A DNA stretch of 64,000 bases from Geranomyces variabilis (GCA_027603065.1 JADGJP010000015.1:124001-188000); one strand, 5' to 3'. Positions 44,544 through 56,715 are shown, counted from the first letter of the stretch. The notes: generated by a model not told the origin, from the letters alone. Program-made: numbers and translations.

Positions 44544-45955
44544 CTAAGCCTCCTCTTTGCTGTCGATCGTGCCAACCATAAACCCAACCATCTTTTTGCC
44601 GAACCAGCTGTTGTCAACCGCATTGTCCACGCGGGAGAGGACGGTCGAAGCCATATCGGCTGCAAACACATTAGAAGCTTGGCGTGCCCTGTTTTTTGAA
44701 AACCATAGATTAGAAAGGGCCCTCATAAAATTATTGCGCACGCGAATAACGTACTTGACAATTTCCGTTACCACTCCAGCCGTAAACTTCAAGGGAGAAG
44801 AGAGCCAATAAGTTATATCTTTACTCTCAGAGCCAACTAAAGAAAAAAGGCGGATTTACCTCAGGATGGCCCTGTATTGTCAAATACCGATCCCCACGGA
44901 CTGCCATCTGGATTGCGCATTTGTCCGTTGAAGCAAGGACTTTGAAGCCGGACGGCAGCACCGAAACATGGTCCTGATGCATCTGGTGCACATTCTGCAG
45001 AAGTGAGTCATCTGGCGTTAGGGGCTTGTCAATGAAAATGTACACCCTTTCTCTGTTTCTCGCTTACGTGAACTTTCATGCCTGTTTTAAGAATGGTTTC
45101 GCCGAGCGGAGTCAAGGTCGTCGGAGTCCAGCCAACCTCCCACCCTGCCGGATTCTTCACCACTGCGCAACAAGAAGTACGCAGGATCTGCATCAGCTGA
45201 TTTTCGAGCCCATGCGGCATGTGCCCGGTTTCCACGCGCCTCAAGTCCGCACCTTTGCCGCCCAAAGCTTCGGCTACGATCTGGTGTCCGAAGCATACAC
45301 CGACTACTTTGGCAGTAGACTCTGCATCCACACGCTGCATGAAGCGCTTAAGCTTGTTGATCCAGTCCAGGTCTTCATATGCCGAGTATTCTATAATGGA
45401 AACAAAGCAGAAGCGCGGTGTTCGTCAGAAGGGAAGTCCTTTGCCAGAACAAATGCATTAATGCACCTACTTGAGCCAGTCAACACAAATGCGGAGAAGT
45501 TCGAGATATCGTCGGGATACTGCCCCTCGACAACGTTAAACGCCTCAATTTCCAAGTTTACGGGCTTTGTCGATGCCGAGTATGCTGCGGCTCCCTGATT
45601 AACAGTCCGGCTATTTAATATCTGGTCTGCTAAGTATCAAAAGTGCTTGCTGTTTCTCCACGCTCACACCTGTCGGAGAAGTTCGCTAAATAGCTTTTCT
45701 GAACGGAGTCAAAGGCGAAGGTTGATAAATGAACAGTCACACAGATAGACGAACGCCGAATAGTTCTGGTTCCCTCACCATAGTCGCCGTACTTTTCGAC
45801 AACCACTGTGCAAGGGGAAGCCGAAGGTGTAGTGCGAGCATTAGCATGTGATCGGAATGCAAAGAAAGCAAATGCGCCGCCCCGGTACCTGGAAGCGGAG
45901 TGTCGCAGATGAGGAGAGCGATGCGTAAGCGGATAGCGTAGAGGTGAATGCCCAT
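44544..45955 (-). CDS. Class I glutamine amidotransferase-like protein
   Basis: Eight exons: 45955-45889, 45805-45779, 45698-45670, 45594-45471, 45390-45253, 45162-45068, 44994-44860 and 44786-44544, 285 residues. The N-terminus reads IALLICDTPLPVVVEKYGDYGEKLF, assembled from three exons of which two are only 27 and 29 nt. Then come FVLTGSKYSAYEDLDWI, the nucleophile elbow VCFGHQIVAEALGG with Cys, PAGWEVGWT, and the His-Glu pair in IQGHPEF. This is the stand-alone GATase family related to GMP synthase N-terminal domains (yeast YLR126C type), whose physiological substrate is poorly defined. All triad residues are present, so it is probably an active amidase or transferase. It is divergent from the thioredoxin gene over 144 bp. 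Confidence 0.9.
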
Positions 45956-46099
45956 AATCGAGTGGTTGAGAGAGGGAACAGAGGAAAGCGGGAAGAAATG
46001 CTTTAACAACTTGAGCTTGCCAACATTACTCATCCCCTCTCCAAGTGAACTCCCCTCGCTCGCTCGCACACTCCCTGTAGATACCGGTATTCCCTCAGT

Positions 46100-46829
46100 A
46101 TGCTCCGCTCGTGCTCGTCGTCTGCCCGTCCGCGCCTGTTCCGGCCCTTTGCTGCTGGTAAGCGTGACATTTGGTTGTTCAGTGAAACCCTGTAGAGCGG
46201 AGTTAACACCATCTATTTGTCTCATCTCTGTTTCCTCAACAGCTCACTGCAAGCCGCAACCGTTCCGCCCAACTGCATCTGCTGCATCAACGGCCCTGCC
46301 ATCCATCTTTTCACAATCCGCCACCGCCTCATGTCTGCTTGTGCAAAACCCCGCTCTCTCGCGGGCGATGTCTACCGGCCCACGCGCCGCTCTACCCGAG
46401 ATGGGCGCCGAGGTAGCAGCCGGCGACGAGGATTTTGAAAGGATATTAGCCGCCGCTGGCAATTCGCCGGTTGTTGTGGACTTCTACGCCAAGTATGTTC
46501 TGACGCAGGGCGAGAGGCGGAATTTTTTGTGGTCTTCAGTGTATTTCAGTTTCTGATATGTTGTGCCCGTTTTTTTTTTTTCCTATAGCTGGTGTGGACC
46601 GTGCCGCATCATTGCGCCGGTGCTGAAGAAGGTCGTCAAAGAAAACGCAAAAACCTTCCTGGTCAAAGTCGACGTTGATGCGGCCGAAGACACGGCCGCG
46701 AAGTACCAGATTGCGTCGCTGCCCACCGTGGCCATCTTCCGCAACGGCGCAATAGTCGACCAGTTCCTTGGCACCCGCAGCGAGGCCGACATTCGCAAGT
46801 TTGTCGAAAAGGCCACTAACGCGGCGTAG
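46100..46829 (+). CDS. Mitochondrial thioredoxin
   Basis: Exons 46100-46157, 46243-46492 and 46589-46829, 182 residues. The first 75 residues are rich in Arg, Ser and Ala and nearly free of acidic residues (MLRSCSSSARPRLFRPFAA, then SQSATASCLL, LSRAMST), a mitochondrial presequence. The thioredoxin fold follows: VVVDFYANWCGPCRIIAPVL with the WCGPC active site rebuilt across the second intron, KVDVDAAEDTAAKYQIASLPTV with the cis-Pro, and FRNGAIVDQFLG. Role: matrix disulfide reduction, as yeast Trx3. If the first exon were skipped, a shorter form could start at the Met of MSTGPRA, giving a cytosolic version; there is no evidence for that. Confidence 0.93.
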
Positions 46830-47487
46830 TGTAGAGATTCTACCAGAAAAAATAGAATATTCGACATAGTATGTATCTTGAGGAATGCAAGCTTGTGAAA
46901 ACCAGCATCCTTCGCTTTCCAGCAGTTCGCGTCGGCGTACGGCTCGGTTATGTAGCATAGGAGAGGCGCCCGTTTCCTTCATTCATCTCCGCCGCTTGTT
47001 CATTTCAGATCTGTCGGTGTCGTGGGGGCCCATCGAAGTGGTCCGCAGCTACTGAGTTTCCTCAATGGCCAAACATGCTGACAATGGGGCTTCCCCCGGC
47101 TTGGAAACCTTTTGCAGGAAATAAAACATTCAGGGTGGGGGGAGGCGCCGCAGACCATCAGCTCGCTATACTGAAGCTCCGCTCCCCTCCCCACCCTCTC
47201 TCTCCCTCCCTCTCCCTCTCTCCTGCTCTGCCTCTCTTCTGCATCCTCCCTCCTGCTATCTCTCTCTCGCTGGCGTACATTTCTTTTGTGTCGGTTTTAC
47301 TCGGGGTGCTTACGCGACACGCGCGCGGCTTTCGTCACGCTCTGTCGGTTTTCCAACGTTTCCCCGCTGGCGAGTTTTTTTTTTGGCATTGCATCCCGGC
47401 ATCTCTTCTCGGCCGTCGTCTATTCTCTCCGCTCCATTAGCCGCCACCCCGTCTTCTCTGCCGCTTCTGCTGCTTCACTCGTCCGTC
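46830..47487. other. Intergenic region with CT-rich tract
   Basis: 658 bp between thioredoxin and the ankyrin gene. The right half is a long pyrimidine-rich stretch (CTCTCTCC-type repeats around 47200-47270), which I read as promoter or leader of the next gene. No coding exon recognised. Confidence 0.5.
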
Positions 47488-49475
47488 ATGCCGCCGACTT
47501 CCTCGTCAACCTCCCCGGCGCCGGCGCCGCCATCAACCGACGACGACCAGTTAAGCGCAGACACTGCCAAAAAACCAGCCAAAAAATTCTCAAAGGGCTT
47601 TCTCAGCCAGCGGTTGCGCTCGCTCTCCTCTCCGCCTGTTCCGCTACCAGGCCTGTTGGATATCTCAGACTCTAATGGCACGTTCGGCTTGAGCGGGGGC
47701 AGTCTGCCTCGGCCCGGAAGCGGCAGCTCCAGTCGTAGAGGCAGTATATCAAAAGCCTTCAAGAGAGATGACTCCAATCTTTCCAGCCCTGTTGATAGCC
47801 CGCTGATGGAGCGCGGTGGCGATCACCAGCCGCGTGGGCGGAGAAGCAGCATTGGAAGTCTGTCGCTCAAGCGCAGCGCGAGCGGACCGTCGAGTTGGGG
47901 ACGTGGGAGAGACATGCAACTTACCAGCGCCATTGTACTGCTGCCCGAGTTTAAGCAGTTGGATACAAAGCCTCAACGGCAGCGCAGGCTGCTACTTGCC
48001 TTGGAGCGCCGGAGCTTCCTTGCCGCGGCAAAGGAAAAGGCAGAAAAGAAAAAGGGCGGCACGGGTGGAGTGCGCGAAAAGCTCAAAAATGGTATGAGCA
48101 TTGCAAGGCAAAGAGAAGGGGAGGGAGGGCTACATGGCGCAAAGGCAGAGAGAAAAAAGGACAACGAACTGATTCATAATTGTGCCGCTTTCTTCGCACG
48201 TGCTCTCACTGTTTTGCAGCAGTACGGACGAGCAAGGACGACAAGAAAGGCGCACTGTCAGCAAAGCTACAGTCACTGTGGAAGCAAAAAAAGAGCAAGC
48301 GAACGCGGCAAGGTGCGTTTGTGCGGGCGCTCATCGATTGTTTTCGAGAAATTTGATCCTTGATGTGCCTAACTTTGTGTTAATTCGTCTCCGTCCACCT
48401 TCCTTCTTCTCATCGCTGACTGAACAGAGGACTTTCACCTCCTTCTGATGGCAGTGCATGACCACCAGTCATCAATTGCGTGTTCATTGCTCAACGAAAT
48501 GGCACCTTCAATGTTCACAAAGGGCGCGCTAACAGAAGCCAACAAGGTTTTTATGCTCGCTATGGCCAACTCGATGGAGCCTGTGTGCATGATTATGATG
48601 GACAAGGGGTTTCCCGCTGACGTGAATGCACCGGTGCTCAAGACGGAGGATTCGCCGTTTACCACACCGTCGTATTTCATGATGACAGTGGGCTTGCGGC
48701 TGCATAATTTGGTGTTCCACATGATTCAGGTAAAGAGAAAAGGAGCTTGTATTTTTTGCGGAGAAAAATGAGCGGGGAAAATACGATAGCCGAAAGTGAA
48801 GGGTAAAACACTCATAAAACTAACTCTTCCATTTCCTTTTCCTCCCTGTTTTGATTTTGCTTCTCTTTTAGCACCACCGAGTGAAAGTAAACGCAGATTG
48901 GTATGGGATCACACCACTGCATGTCGCAGCGTGCAAAGGCGCATTGACCGTCGTCAACATGCTGCTTGAACACGGTGCAAATCCACGGCAAGGCCTGCCA
49001 ATCGTAAATTACCGCCTGCTACGTCGGCTCAAAAACACACAGCCGAAGGATAAAAACGCTGCGAACGCGCGGCTTCAGGGCATGTCGAGGCCGCGGAACT
49101 CAAAGCGGGACTCGATGATTATGAATTCCGGCGGTGGTGGTAATGCCGCTGTAGCGGATCCACAACTAAAGATGGAGGAAATTTTGCCGATTGATTGCGC
49201 GTCGGTGTGGCAAGATCAGGAAATGGTCAACGCGCTTCTGGCTCGGTAATGGAAGGAGAAAACAACGGTGGAGGGAGGAAAGAGCGTTTAAGAAAACACG
49301 CGTTCCGCGTGACCGGGCGGACATAGGTTGGTCGACGTACTGAACCTCGCCTCCTTCCTCCCACTTTCCCTTGTTTCGCAGGATGAAACCATCCAAGCTC
49401 TCCGCATCCTCCCTCATGCTGCTTCAGCAGGCAGACGTCGAAATAAAGCCAAGTACCCTGTCTCGACGCCCTTGA
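47488..49475 (+). CDS. Ankyrin-repeat protein with disordered basic N-terminus
   Basis: Exons 47488-48091, 48220-48312 (or from 48223), 48428-48729, 48872-49245 and 49382-49475, about 488 residues. The first 200 residues are Ser/Pro/Arg-rich (RRGSISKAFKRDD, RRSSIGSLSLKRS), with possible phosphorylation sites and a helical RRLLLALERRSFLAAAKEKAEKKK segment. The folded part has helical pairs: FHLLLMAVHDHQSSIACSLL, then MEPVCMIMMDKGFPADVN, and the clear ankyrin unit WYGITPLHVAACKGALTVVN ending LLEHGANPR. A later unit reads EILPIDCASVWQDQEMVNALL. It is probably a protein-binding adaptor; no catalytic domain is seen. The second intron end is a tandem acceptor (GCAGCAG). The short last exon is the least certain. 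Confidence 0.75.
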
Positions 49476-50170
49476 CGGAAAAGGACCAGCCGAAAACTTA
49501 CGGAAGGCATGCCCCCAACTTTTTCGTTGTCTTTCGTCCTCTCATAATACCCCTCCCCCTCTCCGACTTCTCCTATCTTATACTCCATCCCGTCCCCCTC
49601 CGCAAATATGTATTGCGACCGGCTGTCTCTTTTTGGTTTAATCCTTTGTATTTGTACGAGGGAGTCTTTTTGGCAGCGCGGAAATTTTCTGACAGCTCCC
49701 ACGCGCGCCTGTCCACCCACAACCCATCGGTGCTTGCCGGAGAAGGAAGTTCTCGACTTTGTCCAGCGGGCTATTTTAAGACACAACCATTCGAAGCAAA
49801 AGAAACAAAAGAAAAAAAGGACAGATCGAGTTCTCGGATGGTAACGTCCCACTCAGGAGCATCCGGCAATAGTTGGCCAGAATAGTCTGGGAAGAAGCAA
49901 AATACCCGTCGTTCTCTCGATCACTCGGTATCTTCTTTTACGTGACCCACACATCTCCCTCTCACTGGCGGTCTGCTCTTTCTTTCTTACCTACCTTTCT
50001 TCACGCTCCGCATTGTTTAAAGCGGCCCGTCCCTATACCAGGCACCCGGCTGTCGCTGTCGTCTTTTTTCTTGGACCCTTGTGCTTTTGCTCGCTTGATC
50101 GTGTGCCAACTGTTTTCGCACGCTCCTTGTCTCAAAATACCCGCTGCTTCTCACGCCCCTCCGTGCCGCA
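49476..50170. other. Intergenic region upstream of the C2H2 factor
   Basis: 695 bp, rich in C/T tracts, with no coding signal. Presumed promoter and leader of the zinc-finger gene. Confidence 0.5.
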
Positions 50171-51922
50171 ATGTCAAGTACGGCTCCTCAAACATCCGCG
50201 ACCGCGGGTCTTCCGTCGCTGCTCCCCGTCGGGCAACTCGGTCCGCGAGGTCTGTCTTTGAGTGGATTCCAGTTTATTTCAAACTCGGACTTGGCGTCGC
50301 TGTTTCCGCCGGACGGTATCGATGGGCTGAGTCTTATTGGAAATGGTAAGCTTTTTTTGTGTTCTAACGGCCCAGCGGACTTTTGGGGGGGAGGGAGCGG
50401 AATGTGTTTGCAATTTTGTGTAATCTTTTGAACGAGCGTTAAGGAGCTTATATGTTTATGTTGTCGCCCGATTGCAGAGCTTTTCTTTTCCGATCCGGGC
50501 CAGCATTTTCTGGATGGCACAACAGCGGCAGAGATGCAGCCGAATCACACTCTCAACAACGCCGACTCATCATCCTCGCCAACGAATTCATCGTCCGCGA
50601 GTGATTTTGCCGACACGACGTCGCCAACGGACGACTATGCACGGAACTCGCTGCTGTTCGGGCCCGACGAGTTTGAAGGATTTGTGCTGTCGGGTCACTC
50701 GGACGGCGCTGATGAACGGTCGCCAAGCACGCTGGCAACATCGACAATGCCAACGCCGACGATAAGCGCTGCGACAGCATTACCGTTGAAAACTGGTGCA
50801 GCGGTAAAAGACATAAGCGGTAAAGGCCGCGGTGGTGGCGCGAAAAGTAAAGGTGCAGGAGTCGGCGACATGAGCGTTACCACGACAGGATTATCACGTC
50901 CGCGCGGAGGCCGCGGTGGCGGAATGGACAGCAGCAACTTCGACCACGACGACATTATCACAAACAGCGGCAGCCTCACCAGCAGCAACGGCACGCTGTC
51001 GCCATACCACAGCCCGCCGCCCCAATTCGTTGCGTATCCAACCGGTGCGCCGCTGGCAATGTTTTACCCTGGCTCGCCGTTTTCTCCGTTCGCCGGTGGA
51101 GCTGCGGCGGCCGCCGCGGCGGCTGCTGCTGCTGCGTTTGCCCCACAATTCGTCCACCCGCACCTACTTCCCGACTACGACCAGCTCCACCCCAATCATC
51201 TCTCTCACCACCCGCACTACCCACCACCCCACCACCATCACCACCCGCACGCCGGCATGCTGCACGCAATGAGTCCGTTGAGCGCAATGAGTCCCTTGTT
51301 GAGCCCATTAAGCCCCATGAGTCCATACGCGTACTCGCCTTCCGCCGCGGGCCTGCCTCCACTTCCCGCGCTGCCAGGCAAATACCACTCATCCGGTGGC
51401 GGTGGCGGAAAACCTGTCCGGCGCGAACACTCGTCCAAGCGCAACAGCAGCACCACTCCACGAAGCAGCACGAACGCAACTGCGGCGGCAGAGGCGGCAA
51501 CCGCCACATCAACATCCCCGATCGACCATTCATCACAGACGCACGAATGCCCGTCTTGCGCAAAGACATTCTCCAAACCGCTAGCACTTAAAGCTCACAT
51601 CAAGTCGCACGCGTTGGAACGCACGTACCAGTGCGACTCGTGCGATGCGAGCTTTCGCCGTAGTCATGATTTGAAGCGCCATTTCCGGAGCATACATACG
51701 GTGATTAAGCCGTTTGGATGTGATACATGTCACAAGCGGTTTTCGCGGATGGTAAGGAGGGGAAGACGGTGATGGTGATGGCGCTGGACGGTAGAGGGGG
51801 ATTTGTTGAAAAACGTGACCTTAACTCGGTGTTCGTCTGCTCTTCCCCCTTGACTTCAATAGGATGCTCTCAAACGTCATACGTCACGCCAAGGCAGTCC
51901 ATGCTACAATCAATACCAGTGA
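50171..51922 (+). CDS. C2H2 zinc-finger transcription factor
   Basis: Exons 50171-50345, 50478-51751 and 51863-51922, 502 residues. About 400 residues of low-complexity sequence (Ser/Thr, Gly, a 12-Ala run, His/Pro-rich PPHHHHHPH, and repeated LSPLSPMSP phrases) resemble an activation region. An acidic-aromatic SLLFGPDEFEGFVL could be a transactivation motif. Three fingers close the protein: CPSCAKTFSKPLALKAHIKSH, CDSCDASFRRSHDLKRHFRSIH (22 residues, split here at RRSH), and CDTCHKRFSRMDALKRH, interrupted by the last intron. In the third the final ligand would be Cys of RQGSPC, a C2HC variant seen in fungal paired-finger factors of the Msn2/Crz1 type. The regulon is unknown. Confidence 0.88.
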
Positions 51923-52945
51923 AATGACAGAAACGCTGTGGCAGCGGCGGTTTTTGATTTTCGGTGTTGCGGGACGAACTGCAGTATACCAGTGTTGTGT
52001 TTGAAAGGGAATGTTTCTGGGAGGTATTGAAGTTGGACACCAACGGACTGGAAGCATTTGGCTAAGGGAAGAAGAAGGGAGAAACCAGGATACGCCGGTC
52101 TTTGCTTCACAGCGGGAATGCGCTCTGTGTTTTCATCCTTTGCGAGATCTGTAGCTTTTCTGTAGGGATGGGGACAATGGAGGCAGACGAAAATTTTGTA
52201 GGCGAATGGAGCTCTTCGTGTAGGATAAGAAGGAGCGCGGTGAGCAGGAAAGGAAGATTGCATATCAATATCAGGTAGTTGACCGCAACTGAAGCAGAAA
52301 TGTACACGCGGTTTCGGATGCCAATGGAAAGCGGCCGAGTTGATGCCAGAAAAACTATGAGTCACATAGAGTCATCAACTTCCGCGCATTGTCCACGCTC
52401 CACCTGACTTTGCTTCTTTTACATTGAGCATATTTTTGGTTTCAGTTGCAATTACTTCTCTCGACACTTTGTCACATAGGATAGGCACAAACTTCGGAGC
52501 CACATTGCGGTTATGTTGAACTTCAGAGAACTGCCTACATGTTTTTCTTTTTCTACCCCTTCCTTATTCATGGCTTCAGGGCTTGTTACAACGTTAGTGG
52601 TCCAGAAGCAGCATACTCTCTCCCTCAATACCTTGCAATCGTGCCTGTCAGCGCAAACATGTCCGCCTTGTCGAAGATAGCTTCATCTACCGGCCACTTT
52701 TTGAGCTTTCTGGCAGTGCTCTAGTAAGTGCCGACATGAGAACCGGTCAGCCGGACCTGCTCGTGGGTATGACATCAAAGTCTCGCAGCAACCCTGGGGG
52801 AGGACGAACGAGGTTGAACATTTTGGGCGTCAACACCCACAGCATGCATATCATGTGAAATGCGATAAAATAAAAATTGTCCTCTAATGCTCGGGGATGG
52901 GAGATAGCGAAGTACACTATCTAGAAACGTCATGCTATTTCAACA
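51923..52945. other. Convergent gene-free interval
   Basis: About 1 kb between the 3' ends of the zinc-finger and ALDH genes. Several short open frames on both strands show no coding character or motif. Nothing else recognised. Confidence 0.55.
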
Positions 52946-55060
52946 TCACTCAAACTTGATGCCCTGTGCAAGCGGCAGCGCACCGCTGTAGTTGATCGTG
53001 CTGATTGAAGGAAGAAACGCCATATGTAAGAGCGCGGAACAGAGGATAATCGAGGACAAGGGCAAACGTGAAGTGGGACTTACCAGCTGGACTGCCTCGC
53101 GTACTGTTTCCACGAGTCGCTTCCGCTCTCACGGCCCCATCCAGTCTGGCGAACGGAGAAAAAAGTTCAAGATGGCATTCGCAAAACCGAAAACATCTCA
53201 TCACAATATGTGTAACGTTACCTCCTTGTTACCACCGAAGGCACCGCCAATCTCCGCACCGTTGGTAGGAATGTTAACGTTGACAATACCGCAGTCAGAG
53301 CCCGATGGTCCAGTCCACTTGAACACGTTGGCCATGTTTTGCGTGAAAATACTGCTGCTGAGTCCCTGGGCGACAGAGTTGTTGAGCTGAATCGCTTCCT
53401 CGATCGTGCTAAACTTCATTGTGTGCAGGATCTGCGCAGAAAGAGGGCAGAGACAGTTAGCAGCGAACGGAGATCCTTGGGGAGCTGTCCCTTTCCCTTC
53501 TCCTTCAACTTACAGGAACAAAGATCTCATTCTGAACAACTTCGGCCGACGCGCTGATGCTGGTGATTGTGGGCTCCACAAAGTTACCCGGGCGGTCAAG
53601 CACCTTGCCACCGCGGAGGATCTTGCCACCCTGCTGCTTGATGGCCTCAATACCGTCCTTGAAGAGCTGGACGGCATGCGCGGTGTGCAGCGGGCCGCAG
53701 AGAGTCTTGGGGTCGGTCGGGTCGCCGATGCGAATGTGGTCGTACGCCTTGATCAGACGCGCCACGAAGTCGTCGTGGATCTTTTCGTGCAGGAAGAGGC
53801 GACGCGTGGTAGTGCAGCGCTGGCCGGCGGTTCCGACTGCGGCAAAGAGAACAGAGCGGACCGCGAGCTCAATGTCGGCGTCGTCCATCACTGCAAAGGT
53901 GGAAAAACACAACAAATCAGAAAACTGCGTCCGCCAACTCGGAACCGAGAGCAGCTGAGGTGAAAGGCGTAGACTCACCAACAATGGCGTTGTTGCCGCC
54001 AAGCTCAAGCAGGCTCTTTCCGAAGCGCTTCTGCACGGTCAGACCGACCTGGCGTCCAACAGCCGTGGAACCAGTGAACGAGAGAAGATCAACGCGACGG
54101 TCCTCGGCCATGGCCTTGCCGACATCGGCATCGCCAGTAACGAGCGAGCAGAGGGCGCCGGGCAGGTTGTTGCGCTCAAGCACGCGTTCAAGAATCTTTG
54201 TCACGGCAACCGAGGCGAGGTTGGTCGTTGGCGCACCCTTCCATACCACCGCGTTTCCGCACACAAGCGCAAGCGAGCTGTTCCAGCCGTACACCGCGAC
54301 CGGGAAGTTGAAGGCAGAAATCACGCCGACAGTGCCAAGCGGGTTCCACATTTCCTTCATAAAGTGACCAGGACCTATGCAATATATTGTCAGCAACATT
54401 GGCAAATATGTAATACGCTGGAGTTGCAAAGAGTATACACACGTTCAGACGGAATGACCGAGCCGGCAATCTGTCGGCTAAGACCGACGGCATAGTCGCA
54501 CACGTCAATGTACTCTGCACAGGATAAAAAGAGGCGAGATGAGCGATAGGCTAGGAAGAAGAGTCGCAAAGTATAGCGCTCCTTTACTCACCTTGCACTT
54601 CGCCCACACCCTCGGGCAGAATCTTGCCCATCTCAAGCGCAACCAGCTCGCCAAGCGGGCCTTTAACCGCGTCAAGCTCCTCGCGCATCTGACGAACAAT
54701 CTCGCCGCGCTTCGGCATCGGCATTTCGCGCCACATCGGCTTGACCTTCTCAATTTCCTCCAAGGCGCGGTTCAGGTCACGCGGCGTTCCAGTGCGGACG
54801 CTGGCAATGACCTTGCCAGTTGCCGGATTGATCGAGTGCACGACGGGTCCATTTCCGCTCCACTTGCCCGTGTAGACGCCGTCGTTCTCGACGCCCATGC
54901 TGAGCTTGCTGAGCAGCGAGGCATGCTTGCTGGATTCGTCGTCCAGCTTAGACGAGGCGAAAGCGCGCCGGGGCGCGAGGGTTGCCGGCCGCCGTGCGGC
55001 GGCGGCGGCGGATGTGGCAGCGACAGTAGAGCGCCGTGTAGCGAGGGCAAGGATTGTCAT
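52946..55060 (-). CDS. ALDH7A1: Alpha-aminoadipic semialdehyde dehydrogenase (ALDH7A1/antiquitin)
   Basis: Seven exons: 55060-54592, 54514-54443, 54374-53979, 53890-53514, 53431-53222, 53145-53084 and 53000-52946, 546 residues. The N-terminus ([19 protein letters not shown], Arg-rich, ending RRAFASSK) is a mitochondrial presequence. Antiquitin landmarks: [73 protein letters not shown], catalytic Glu in [11 protein letters not shown], catalytic Cys in [33 protein letters not shown], and the terminal [16 protein letters not shown]. The family oxidises aminoadipic semialdehyde in lysine breakdown and other aldehydes. Start chosen at the first ATG that opens the presequence. Confidence 0.96.
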
Positions 55061-56129
55061 TGTGCTGGTGAGTGTGTGTGTTTGTGGTTGCGAGCAATGC
55101 TGCAATGCGAGGGAGGCAAGGCAAGAGGCGAGTCTGGCCAACGTGATGTGTGTTTCGAGTGGGCGCGTCGAGTTGTATGAATTCTTTTTTTTTCTTTTTT
55201 TTTCTTACTTCTTTTTTTCTATTACCAACAAACATGCAAGATACAGCTGTTTGCGAGGACCCGAGAGGGAGAGGCTAAAGGACAAGACGCAGTACGGCAT
55301 ACTTGTGCTGGGCGTGGGAGGAACGAGCTGGTGCCGCTTATAGTATGATGTCCCCGGAGAAGGCTAGGCCGTTTTTTCGACAGATCAATTTCTCGGTCTT
55401 TTTGTGATATTCGCTTCCACCTTTCGTAGCCACTTGCCTTGCATTACCCCCACAACAAAATTCACTCCCAAATGACGGCAAGCGGGCTGGATAAACCGAT
55501 GCCATTGGCAGATGAATGAAAGAAACACTGCGCAAGGCAGCAGACCAAAACCCCTCATGTAATATCTCTTTCTTTATTGAAAATAAGCACAATTTCAGAA
55601 TATGCGTAGGCCCGGCTTCCACAATTCACGATACATTATTACGCTATGCTCCTGGGATTCGCGAGATACGGCAATGAAGAGCAGCGCGAAGTGTATGTCA
55701 AATGCTAAACGAACGGCGGACCAGAAAGAGAGATACCGCGAATGTGCACCCAATGACAGAGCAGCAAACGCGCGCATCACCTTCGCCGCTCCCAGCTTTC
55801 TTGCACACATTCCAACTTCGATTCGTAAAAGCGACCCATGTGCGTAGCAACGTTTTGGCGCTTTTCAGTGTGGGAAGCATTCCCCAATAAGCTTACAGTG
55901 TGGTTCGGACTGCTGCTCCTGCGGTCGACGGCATCCGGTACCGTCGTCGCGGGAAGTAACGTATTACCAGCTTCGCAAGACGCCTTTCCAGTCCCCAGCG
56001 CAACAATCCACAGCGGTATTGATGTTTCACTTTTCCCGCTCGACATTTTATTTACACATTTTTTCGCGGAAAGCGGGTGAGGCTGTGGGCTCGGGCCGTG
56101 TCAGCGGAGTAAGTTGGGAGGTTCTCCAT
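55061..56129. other. Gene-free interval upstream of ALDH7A1
   Basis: About 1.07 kb. The first 150 bp contain T-rich tracts (TTTTTTTTCTTTTTTTTTC near 55185) and probably form the ALDH7A1 promoter. The remainder has only short scattered frames. No RNA gene recognised. Confidence 0.5.
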
Positions 56130-56715
56130 CTAGATGTGACCGAGACCAAGGGCATGCTCCATCGCAGCATGCGGGTCGATCGTGTTGGTCGACCATTGCG
56201 GGTCTGCTGATGCGGAAACCATGAGCGCAAAAGGCAAAACGCAGATGTCGATCGCCGAAGTTTCGTCCTCACCTCCAAGGAAGTCCTCATAATCGATGCT
56301 CGCGTCTCTGTTCTCTAGGATGTCCAGCCCAAAATTCCGGACCGTTCCTACTGGTACACGGTGCATCTGCGAAAGGAGGGTGAAACTTGAGTCAGTTTCT
56401 CCTTGCGTCCAAGCAACGCGATGAAAACTATACGCTTGACAGCCCGATGTACCTGATTCACAAGTGTTTTCTCCATCTGCAACCGCAACGGCGCATGCAG
56501 CCCAAAAGTCTGACGGTGCATCGTCATGCGTAGTTGTTCCTGAGTTTGCTTCCACTGCAAATCCTCCAGCCTCAATACAAGTTCCGTCCAGGGTTTTGCC
56601 CTCTGAGGTTCCGCACCTGCGATTCAATATTTTCGACAGGGTGCCGTGCAATAACCTCGCTGGCCACGCTGCGAATGCCTTCCCTCATCGAGTCGTGCAA
56701 GGCAGTGCTTAGCCC
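56130..56715 (-). CDS. UMP1: Proteasome maturation factor UMP1/POMP, 5' end not found
   Basis: Exons 56715-56617, 56554-56453, 56366-56273 and 56203-56130 encode 122 residues: GLSTALHDSMREGIRSVASE and HPVENIESQ, then WKQTQEQLRM, FGLHAPLRLQMEKTLVNQ, then MHRVPVGTVRNFGLDIL and IDYEDFLGDPQWS, and DPHAAMEHALGLGHI. This follows UMP1 order: HD...G..S...E....HPLE, then LRLQME, RLP.., EDIL.DP, and an AMEHxLG end. UMP1 is a short-lived chaperone inside the half-proteasome, degraded when the 20S core matures. An upstream exon with the true start should exist (yeast Ump1 has 148 residues); I could not identify it, though an acceptor-like CTGAG precedes 56715. Met at 56688 is too far in to be the likely start. 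Confidence 0.82.

Noticed and set aside
49328-49885. An open frame after the ankyrin exons
   Set aside because: Composition is that of leader sequence, and the phase does not continue the ankyrin gene.
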